Shown: in pieces, positions 30,379 through 35,965 of the stretch | How the letters are laid out: every line of letters starts with the position of its first letter | How positions within the stretch are numbered: position 1 is the stretch's first letter | Virus record (IMG/VR): IMGVR_UViG_3300032116_000668 | Span: 1-35,965 of that record | Strand: one strand, 5' to 3' | Length of the DNA: 35,965 nt | Source: a virus | Notes under the pieces: model-generated | Told to the model about the DNA's origin: nothing | The model's database searches: none | The model's input: the letters and a program-made list of their open reading frames with translations, nothing else | Program-made: the position numbers and the translations under genes

Positions 30379-31496
30379 GAAAAAACCTCCATGCAGAAAC
30401 CAAACTGCGAGAACGCACAAGCGAACTCGTCAGGATTTGGGCCGAGATACAGGATTGCTTGGCCCTGAAGTGGCACGGCGACTTTTCGCGGATGCCAAAA
30501 CTTCACGCGGCCCTTTGGGAAGCAGGCTGCCGATGCCTGCTCTGCAATCGACTGAAACCATCTTGTTTCAGTGGCGTTATTAACCAGAACAACGGCGCTC
30601 GTTACATTGCCGCTCGCGTAAGAGTCGCAAAGCTTTTCAGCGAACTGGCCAATAAGGCCAGACTCATATGGCGGGTTCATCCAAACCGTACCCTGCCAAT
30701 CCTTATCAAGCCCGCTGTCTTCTGCCGTGTAAAACGTCGCGGCCCCGATGATTTCGTTTGCTACAGGATTCGACGCTGGGTCAACGTCTATGCTCCCGAG
30801 CACCAGGCGAGCGGCTTCTATGTATTCCTCGGGCGTGTACCACTCGTTATCCCCGCTGTTGTTGGCAACGTGCGGGCGAGACTTCACGGCCTCAACGGCG
30901 TCGGCCACTTGCTCCTGCGTAGGCTGTTCTGGCAGCGCCTTTGCGGCCGCCACGATCTCGTGCTTCGGGGCGTCGATTTCGCCAGCGACAATTTCACGCT
31001 CGATACCAAGAGCTTCAACGGCCTCGGCGAACTCGCCGTCGCGGCGGATCGTCTTCTCGTTGACGCCGTGCTCGGCAGCCAGGGATTCGGCAGTGGACAT
31101 TTTGTCCGCTGCCTCTGTGTGCTGATTGCCACGGCTCCCGTCGTTCGCCTTCTTCGTCCGGTTGTACCGCCGACCTCGCAGCAGGCTCATCTGCCTAGCG
31201 TCGAGATTGCGACGGCCCAACTGGTTCTTGTCGATCCAGTCCTCGGCCTCGTCTCTGCTTTTAAACCGCAGCTCGTGAATGTCGAACGGCAGTTCCAGCC
31301 GCGTGCAGATTTCGTAGCGGTTGTGCCCGTCCAGCAGCGTAAGCGTTCCCTTGCTGGCCCATACCACTAGCGGATCTCGAGCACCGCCGTGCTCGGCAAT
31401 GTTCTCTTCCAACTGCTGGCGCTCTTCGGCTGACAGCGGCGGAATGAGTGCAGCAAACTCTGCATCAACGATGATGTCTTCAAAAACCTGTGGCAT
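30375..31496 (-). CDS. ParB-like / phage Dam methyltransferase fusion
   Basis: 373 aa. ATG at 31496 follows GGAGG. Residues 1-110 hold a ParB-like fold with D-G-H-N-R-Y-E (56-62) and L-G-R-R-N-L-D-A-R-Q; 132-152 look like an HTH; 215-373 are a phage-type DNA N6-adenine methyltransferase with N-E-W-Y-T-P (217-222), D-V-D-P-A-S (237-242) and catalytic N-P-P-Y (274-277). It probably methylates phage DNA at a short site, with the N-terminal part giving targeting or nuclease activity. Such fusions are known in phages. Could protect against restriction or mark DNA for packaging or replication. Confidence 0.85.
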   Translation of the reverse strand: MPQVFEDIIVDAEFAALIPPLSAEERQQLEENIAEHGGARDPLVVWASKGTLTLLDGHNRYEICTRLELPFDIHELRFKSRDEAEDWIDKNQLGRRNLDARQMSLLRGRRYNRTKKANDGSRGNQHTEAADKMSTAESLAAEHGVNEKTIRRDGEFAEAVEALGIEREIVAGEIDAPKHEIVAAAKALPEQPTQEQVADAVEAVKSRPHVANNSGDNEWYTPEEYIEAARLVLGSIDVDPASNPVANEIIGAATFYTAEDSGLDKDWQGTVWMNPPYESGLIGQFAEKLCDSYASGNVTSAVVLVNNATETRWFQSIAEQASAACFPKGRVKFWHPRKVAVPLQGQAILYLGPNPDEFACAFSQFGFCMEVFS

Positions 31497-31549
31497 ATGC
31501 CTGCCTCCTTGCTTCGTGTCGTTCACCCGTGGCTACCGTGCCACATGCG

Positions 31550-31867
31550 TCAAGTGGATTTTTTCCAGATCACCGCCATCCGCCCTGATACTGTCCGCCT
31601 GGTGCCGGCCTCCACGATCAGCCCTCGTCGTGCCAACTCGCCACGACGTGGCCGCACCGTTGACGGGTTCATGCTGAGCTCGCATGCAATCTCTTCGTCA
31701 GTGCTCGGCCTGCGGCATAGAAGCTCGTACACGCGCCGCTGCATGGCGTTCAGCGTTGCCGGTGCCAGCGAGTCCGCAGCTGCGGCCGAGGTGGCCGAGC
31801 CGTTAACGCTCGGGGCGCGATCCGCGAATAGCGGCAGCGGTGTTTCTTTGATGCCGTAGTGATTCAT
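31550..31867 (-). CDS. Winged-helix protein
   Basis: 105 aa. The C-terminal 65 residues hold a MarR-like winged helix: R-R-V-Y-E-L-L, S-T-D-E-E-I-A-C-E-L, recognition helix N-P-S-T-V-R-P-R-R-G-E-L, then R-R-G-L-I and a beta wing with R-T-V-S-G-R. The first 40 residues are Ala/Ser-rich and probably disordered. ATG at 31867 is in an ATGA overlap with the methyltransferase gene and follows GGAGG. Likely DNA-binding accessory or regulator of the methyltransferase genes. Confidence 0.7.
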   Translation of the reverse strand: MNHYGIKETPLPLFADRAPSVNGSATSAAAADSLAPATLNAMQRRVYELLCRRPSTDEEIACELSMNPSTVRPRRGELARRGLIVEAGTRRTVSGRMAVIWKKST

Positions 31868-32757
31868 GCCACAGCCTCCGCATCGAATAGCGTGCGGCTG
31901 TTGGCCGCGTGCGTCCGCTCAGCCTTGGCTAGATTCTTCAACGCCTGGGCGTGGTACTCGGGCTTGAGCTCGCAGCCGTAGAAGCGGCGGCCACGCTGGA
32001 GCGAAACGTAGCCTTCGCTGCCGATGCCGGTGAATGGTGAAAAGACAACCTCGCCGGGATTGCTGTACAGCCTCACAAGCCGGTCAATCACGTCTAGCTG
32101 AAGCGGGCAGATGTGCTTCGTGTCCTCTTCGCTGCGGGCCTCTTTGACGTTCAGCGTGTTCGTCTCGCGGATGTCGCTCCAGCAGCATTCGGCCCAGTCA
32201 ATCCACTCGTTCCGCGAAACGTCGCCGTCTGAGTCGATTGCTACCTTGTTCTCGCCAGGTGCCCGAAACTTGATGAGGTAGTCGGGCAGGCAGCCACGCT
32301 GCTTGGCCCTGTCGCTTTCCAGGCCGGCGAACTGGAGCTCACGGCTTCGCGTGCGAATCGCCTGGGCCTGCGGATTCTTTCGCACCACCCAGTCGTATTC
32401 GTAGACGAGCCCAGCACGCTCACCTAAGCGGATATTAAGCCCGCGATAGTCGTGCAGGCCGACTTCGCCGGAACGCTTGAGCCTCGGGATCTGCATGACG
32501 TGAACGACAACGGCCCGTCCCGGTTTCAGCACGCGAGCCAGCCCGCGAAAGAAGTAGGACAGATGGATCTTGGCTTCGCCTTTCATGTTCTCGCTATTGC
32601 CGATGTCTTCAGCCTTTGACGTGTATGAAAACAGGCTTGGAAACGGCGGCGAGAAAACGGAGAAGTCAACCGACTGCGGCGGCATCTCCTCAAGCATGTG
32701 CGGAATGCAGTCGCCGTGGTGAATGGCGTACGGTGAGTGGTCAGGCAGTAGCGTCAC
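31864..32757 (-). CDS. Beta-class DNA methyltransferase (SPPF motif)
   Basis: 297 aa. H-H-G-D-C-I then catalytic S-P-P-F (36-39), with the AdoMet motif F-S-P-F-T-G-I-G-S-E-G near the C-terminus and R-F-Y-G-C-E-L after it, the motif order of beta-class N4-cytosine / N6-adenine enzymes. GTG at 32757 is chosen because GGAGG lies 8 nt upstream; the gene overlaps the helicase stop by 17 nt. Coupling with a helicase resembles phage restriction-like pairs, but no restriction nuclease domain was seen. Target sequence unknown. Confidence 0.85.
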   Translation of the reverse strand: MTLLPDHSPYAIHHGDCIPHMLEEMPPQSVDFSVFSPPFPSLFSYTSKAEDIGNSENMKGEAKIHLSYFFRGLARVLKPGRAVVVHVMQIPRLKRSGEVGLHDYRGLNIRLGERAGLVYEYDWVVRKNPQAQAIRTRSRELQFAGLESDRAKQRGCLPDYLIKFRAPGENKVAIDSDGDVSRNEWIDWAECCWSDIRETNTLNVKEARSEEDTKHICPLQLDVIDRLVRLYSNPGEVVFSPFTGIGSEGYVSLQRGRRFYGCELKPEYHAQALKNLAKAERTHAANSRTLFDAEAVA

Positions 32758-34195
32758 GGAACATGGCCTCCTGCTCACGGGTGTCTGCCTCGACGCGACG
32801 TGCCTTACGCAGCACGTTCTCAACCATCGGGCGTTCGATGTCAGTCACGGGAACGTGGACGTTGAGCGGACGCCACGAGCCGACGCGGTTGCTCCTTTTC
32901 ACGGCTTGGTAGTACTCCTCGTAGGAGTCCTGCAGGCCGCTGAATACCTGTCGCGTGCAGATTTGCAGATTGAGTCCGAAGCCCAGGATCTTGGGCTTGG
33001 TGATGAGCACCTTGATGCTGCCAGCCTTGAACTCGTCAACGAGCCGCTGACGTTCTTCCTGCGGCGTCTTGCCGTCGATGCTGGCGGCCTCGGGAATCAT
33101 TCGGGCAAGCATGTCCTGCTCGTCGTTGTAGCGGCACCAGATGATGGTGCTTTCGGTTGGCCACTCTCGCACCATGTCAACGATGTACTGCGGCTTGATG
33201 CTGCTTTCGCACTTTGCCATACGCGAGAGCTTGGCCCTGGTCGTGATGCCGCCGAGCTCGGTGACGAATAACTGGCCAGTCGTTGCACGTACGGCCTGCT
33301 CCTGCTCAGCAGACAGCCGCACGTCATCAATGTGGACGTGAATGGGCGGGATGTTGTGAACGTTGTCCTTCCAGCCGTAGGTGCTGGGATCTGTCAGGAA
33401 GATGCACCAGTGCGAAAGAGCACGGTAGAAGGGCCGTAGTGCGTGCGGCTTCAGTTCCCACCGCTCCATCGTCTGGCCACGGTTAATGAAGAACTTGGCT
33501 AGGAATGAGTTGACGTTCGGGAATGCGTCGAGAAATACGGCGTGGTTCGCATATTCGATGCGGTCGTTTGGCGCAGGAGTGCCGGTAAGGGCCAGCTTCC
33601 ACTCGACGCCTGCGCCCATGCGGAGGCACACCTGCCCCCACTTTCCATAGTGGCTCTTGAGCATGGACGATTCGTCCAAGATGAGCCCGGCGAGGTCGCC
33701 GTCGGGCGTATCGTCTCGCAGTGCGTCGTAGTTGGTGATGCCAAGCCGGCCGCCTGGCTTCTTCATCCACTTGACGAGATCCTTGGCAGCCACCTGCTCA
33801 ATCGGCAGCGTGTCGCCGTAGAACTTTGCGGCCTCGGCCATCGTCTGCTGCACCACCATCAGCGGCGAGACAATGAGCACTGGCTTGTCTGGCACCGTCT
33901 CACGGACGTGCCGGGCAAACTCCAGCAGCATCAGCGTCTTACCGAGCCCGCAGTCAGCGAAGATTGCGTAACGCTTCTTCTCGACTGCCAGCCGTACGAT
34001 GTCACGCTGATAGTCGAACAGGCCAGGCCGTGGCTCGTAGCCAGCCGTCTCTTGCGTTGCGGCTTTGACTCCGATGTCGCCTGCGTACTCGTCTGGAAAC
34101 CACGCCATCCGGCCGTGAATCTCATAACGCGGAAGCGACTTGATGCGCAGAAATCTGCGGTATGAGTCGATGGAATCGTCAAGATAAACCTGCAC
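32741..34195 (-). CDS. SNF2-like DEAD/DEAH-box helicase
   Basis: 484 aa. Motif I A-D-C-G-L-G-K-T (80-87), motif II D-E-S-S (174-177), motif III L-T-G-T-P-A-P-N-D (203-211), C-terminal domain with G-F-G-L-N-L-Q and Q-A-V-K-R-S-N-R-V-G (motif VI-like). Uses ATP to move along or remodel DNA. Starts with GTG at 34195 after AAAGGA. It follows a 157-bp structured gap and is joined to the methyltransferase gene. Likely helps phage replication or recombination with RecT. Confidence 0.9.
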   Translation of the reverse strand: MQVYLDDSIDSYRRFLRIKSLPRYEIHGRMAWFPDEYAGDIGVKAATQETAGYEPRPGLFDYQRDIVRLAVEKKRYAIFADCGLGKTLMLLEFARHVRETVPDKPVLIVSPLMVVQQTMAEAAKFYGDTLPIEQVAAKDLVKWMKKPGGRLGITNYDALRDDTPDGDLAGLILDESSMLKSHYGKWGQVCLRMGAGVEWKLALTGTPAPNDRIEYANHAVFLDAFPNVNSFLAKFFINRGQTMERWELKPHALRPFYRALSHWCIFLTDPSTYGWKDNVHNIPPIHVHIDDVRLSAEQEQAVRATTGQLFVTELGGITTRAKLSRMAKCESSIKPQYIVDMVREWPTESTIIWCRYNDEQDMLARMIPEAASIDGKTPQEERQRLVDEFKAGSIKVLITKPKILGFGLNLQICTRQVFSGLQDSYEEYYQAVKRSNRVGSWRPLNVHVPVTDIERPMVENVLRKARRVEADTREQEAMFRDATA

Positions 34196-34352
34196 AACGC
34201 ATCCTTTCGTGTATTTGCCCAGTGACGTTGGGCGTACGGCTGACTCACCGCGTAAGGGAGGCCGCCAGCGTCAGCTGCCGTGGTTACTCGCCACCTACGG
34301 CTAGGCGGCCAATGCGGCTGTAGATACTCAGCCGCTGAGCCAATGGCGTGGC
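34196..34352 (-). promoter_or_regulatory. Structured leader of helicase/methyltransferase genes
   Basis: 157-bp gap with three inverted repeats read on the - strand: CTCAG/CTGAG (34327-34339, 3-nt loop); GGCCGCC/GGCGGCC (34260-34266 with 34304-34310) enclosing GCCGT/ACGGC (34277-34281, 34297-34301); and GCCCA/TGGGC (34217-34233, 7-nt loop). The last ends about 20 nt before the GTG start of the helicase. Could be a terminator plus leader, or a structured RNA controlling the methyltransferase operon. No known riboswitch was recognised and no U-run follows the stems. Confidence 0.45.
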
Positions 34353-34592
34353 CTAGAAACCCTCGCCGTAGCGAGCCTCCATCTCGTTGTCGTATGCGTC
34401 TTCACAGCCGTTCCGTCTGGCAGCAGCTGCGTTGCCTGGCACCACTGGCACGGTGCATGGCGCTGGCACTCGGCATGGCTCAGTCACGAAGAGCACGTCG
34501 CCTTCCGTGTCGAGATCAGCTGACAACTCAGCACGCATGTCGAGCCACCGCTGCCGGCGGTTGTGCTCGCGTCCAAAGTTCTGCTCGCTCAT
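34353..34592 (-). CDS. Small hypothetical protein
   Basis: 79 aa, acidic overall with a basic N-terminal R-E-H-N-R-R-Q-R-W and a central Pro/Val-rich stretch with two cysteines. ATG at 34592 is in an ATGA overlap with the RecT gene. Placed between RecT and the structured leader. Function unknown. Confidence 0.55.
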   Translation of the reverse strand: MSEQNFGREHNRRQRWLDMRAELSADLDTEGDVLFVTEPCRVPAPCTVPVVPGNAAAARRNGCEDAYDNEMEARYGEGF

Positions 34593-35512
34593 GTGGTCAC
34601 CTCGTGCTGGGCGGCTTCGTGCGGGAAGTCCGTGCCACGGTCCTCGGGCTCGCTGCTCAGCCAGTCGAGCTTGCCGTTGATTAGGTTGAGCAACTCGTCA
34701 GCCTGGGCCGGCGTGTAGAAACCCGTCTTCAGACGCTCCTCTGTCACCGACTGCATCTTCTCCAAGGCTGCAACGTTGGCCGCCTTGTTGACCGCCAGCC
34801 GGCTACGCTCCATGTCGCCCGGCGTCGCAGCAGCAACGGCCGTGGCCTGCGGCTCAAACCGCTCGACGTGTGCCACCGTGATGCCGTTGCCGGAGTCCTT
34901 GACACTTTTGGTCAAGGGCTTGGCTGGCTGCCCCTGCTGGCGGATCATGGCCGGTTCTTTGGCCGCTTCCGCCTGCGGGTAGTCCCGTGCCTCCTCGGCC
35001 GTGATAAGCCCACGCAGGGCGTCTGCGAACGCATTACGCAGGGCGAATCCCCGAGCCCGTAGCGTCAGCATCCTTTGCGGGTACTGCGTCCACGGGCCAG
35101 ACTTGCCCCACAGCCCGGCCTTTTTGGCGTCGGCCACCGAGAAGCGGCTGACGCTGGGCGACGGGTAGCCCTGTCTCTTTGCCTCGCAGACGGCCGTCAG
35201 GTTGTCGCCGTCACCTTCCAAATACTCGCGGACGTACTCGCAGACGGGGCTCGACTGCACCAGGGCCAGGGCGGCATCGCCCCAGATGGTGGGCCTGCCG
35301 TTGATGACGGCAATGCTCTGCAGGCTCTGCATCGGGCTGAGCCCGACTTCGCTGCCGTGCTGGATCGCCAGCAGGCAGGACTCGGGCTTGCCCTTGAAAT
35401 CCTTGGGGGCAAACTCGCTGCCGCTCACCATCTTGGCAAAGCGGAAAGCGTCATCAAACGTGGCGAGGGCCAGCCCTGCTGTGGCCCGTTGTGTGCTGAT
35501 TTCTGTGGTCAT
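34589..35512 (-). CDS. recT: RecT-like single-strand annealing protein
   Basis: 307 aa from ATG at 35512, with AAAGGA 7 nt upstream. The core has F-A-P-K-D-F-K-G-K-P-E-S, then I-Q-H-G-S-E-V-G-L-S-P-M-Q-S-L-Q and A-V-I-N-G-R-P-T-I-W-G-D-A, all typical of the RecT family. These proteins anneal complementary single strands and drive phage recombination. A RecE-like exonuclease was not found. With RusA and the helicase it forms a recombination set. Confidence 0.9.
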   Translation of the reverse strand: MTTEISTQRATAGLALATFDDAFRFAKMVSGSEFAPKDFKGKPESCLLAIQHGSEVGLSPMQSLQSIAVINGRPTIWGDAALALVQSSPVCEYVREYLEGDGDNLTAVCEAKRQGYPSPSVSRFSVADAKKAGLWGKSGPWTQYPQRMLTLRARGFALRNAFADALRGLITAEEARDYPQAEAAKEPAMIRQQGQPAKPLTKSVKDSGNGITVAHVERFEPQATAVAAATPGDMERSRLAVNKAANVAALEKMQSVTEERLKTGFYTPAQADELLNLINGKLDWLSSEPEDRGTDFPHEAAQHEVTT

Positions 35513-35687
35513 GCTGCGTCCTTTCGTTTTCTGGAAACTGGAATGTCCGTAGTTCGTGAACTGCGAACATCGTTGGTATGGCCCGCTTTGCGTCATGCTC
35601 CACGGGTAGTTGTTGCGTCCTTGCTGCTGGTGCTCCGCACCACTCCTTCCGCTTCACGGCGTCCTGCCGTTGGCGGTCCTTTGTTTG
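35513..35687 (-). promoter_or_regulatory. Leader of RecT gene with inverted repeats
   Basis: 175-bp stretch between the first leftward gene and RecT. Contains overlapping repeats: AGTTC-GT-GAACT (35551-35562) and GTTCG-N7-CGAAC (35552-35568), about 40 nt before the RecT start, an operator-like arrangement. GAAC/GTTC elements recall LexA boxes in some bacteria, which fits the LexA-type protein in the phage, but spacing is not the standard one. No clear promoter hexamers were assigned. No gene convincingly fills it. Confidence 0.4.
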
Positions 35688-35927
35688 TCAGTGCGTGATG
35701 TCCGCCATGGGGACGTACTCCCAGCTGCTGCCGGTGTTCACGCAGATTTCGCGGCCCGTAACCCACTCGACGCGCCCGCTCCAGTAACGGCCTGCGGTCT
35801 TGCCGCTGACGAAATCGCCAACGGCGGGCTCGGGCTTCTTGAATGCAGGGCTCAGCGTCTGCTCGTGCAGACCAGCCACAGCGGCGAGGTACTCGTTTTC
35901 GTGGGGCGAAGCGTCGTTCGTCATCAT
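35688..35927 (-). CDS. Small hypothetical protein, first leftward gene
   Basis: 79 aa. Two consecutive ATG codons at 35927 and 35924, with GGAGAG 7 nt upstream of the first. The second half (V-G-D-F-V-S-G ... W-S-G-R-V-E-W-V ... I-C-V-N) has alternating strands like a small SH3-type barrel. It opens the leftward transcription unit as seen in this window. Function unknown. Confidence 0.6.
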   Translation of the reverse strand: MMTNDASPHENEYLAAVAGLHEQTLSPAFKKPEPAVGDFVSGKTAGRYWSGRVEWVTGREICVNTGSSWEYVPMADITH

Positions 35928-35965
35928 CGTGGGGCTCTCCTTCGTTTGGGTTGGCGAACTATACG
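35928..35965 (-). other. Right edge, upstream of first leftward gene
   Basis: 38 bp holding the ribosome binding site of the gene starting at 35927 and nothing else visible. No direct repeat of more than a few bases matches the left edge, so attachment-site halves or terminal redundancy are not shown. Confidence 0.4.

Noticed and set aside
30459-31370. + strand reading frame of 303 codons
   Set aside because: Antisense to the ParB-Dam fusion, whose motifs are unambiguous.
35454-35657. Small - strand gene overlapping the RecT start
   Set aside because: Overlaps RecT in another frame by 59 nt, lacks a good ribosome site, and the product has no pattern.
1-35965. tRNA genes or att core overlapping a tRNA
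   Set aside because: No cloverleaf or T-loop signature stood out in the intergenic stretches; a covariance scan would be needed to exclude degenerate ones.
1-35965. Direct repeats at the two ends (attL/attR or terminal redundancy)
   Set aside because: Only four-base similarity (GTAT/ATAC across the joint) was found, which is chance level.
1-35965. CRISPR array, toxin-antitoxin pair or known defence system
   Set aside because: No regularly spaced repeats; the methyltransferases lack a partner restriction enzyme, and no toxin-antitoxin layout was convincing.

Overview
The window holds what looks like a near-complete genome (about 36 kb) of a temperate, long-tailed phage or prophage with HK97-type head genes. 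A tyrosine integrase lies at the left edge on the + strand, and about 50 tightly packed genes run leftwards on the - strand from the right edge. GC content is high. Most - strand genes are joined by ATGA, GTGA, TAATG or TGATG stop/start overlaps, and at least ten use GTG or TTG starts. No tRNA, rRNA, CRISPR array or insertion sequence was seen. The host cannot be read directly. The style of several proteins (Cys-rich surface protein, DPTPxEI helix-turn-helix proteins, secreted CxxCxGxG-like proteins, papain-like peptidase, LamG-like protein) suggests a planctomycete or related bacterium, but this is inference from family resemblance and is not shown by the DNA.

Right part, about 35.9-25.5 kb (early and DNA metabolism; transcription runs right to left): a small protein, a RecT-like annealing protein, a helicase with an SPPF-type DNA methyltransferase, winged-helix proteins, a ParB-like/Dam fusion, a possible degenerate PD-(D/E)xK protein, a DnaT/DnaD-like replication protein, a LexA-type DNA-binding domain without the peptidase, a phage-encoded DNA polymerase sliding clamp, a double helix-turn-helix protein, a secreted Cys-rich protein and a RusA resolvase. 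Together these could carry out replication, recombination and methylation of phage DNA.

Middle, about 25.5-19.1 kb (accessory, possible lysis, virion surface): two adjacent glycosyltransferases, a helix-turn-helix protein, a cluster of membrane proteins and one small lipoprotein around a papain-like C1 peptidase, a LamG-like protein, two small proteins and an HNH endonuclease. No lysozyme, amidase or transglycosylase was recognised anywhere, so the peptidase/membrane-protein cluster is the best lysis candidate.

Left part, about 19.0-1.05 kb (virion): small and large terminase, portal, prohead protease, a small zinc-ribbon protein, major capsid protein followed by a strong intrinsic terminator, a third glycosyltransferase, connectors and head closure, gp10-like protein, tail terminator, two tail-tube-like proteins, tail assembly chaperones joined by a canonical -1 frameshift (A AAA AAC), tape measure (1013 aa), three distal structural proteins including one with 27 cysteines, then small enzymes (zincin-like peptidase, metallophosphoesterase, DUF1599/Nmad1-like protein). 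A long GC-rich inverted repeat separates the convergent ends of the late operon and the integrase.

The points most worth a second look are the protease-centred putative lysis cassette, the glycosyltransferase between the capsid and connector genes, the disulfide-rich tail-region protein, the phage sliding clamp, and the structured leader ahead of the helicase/methyltransferase genes.
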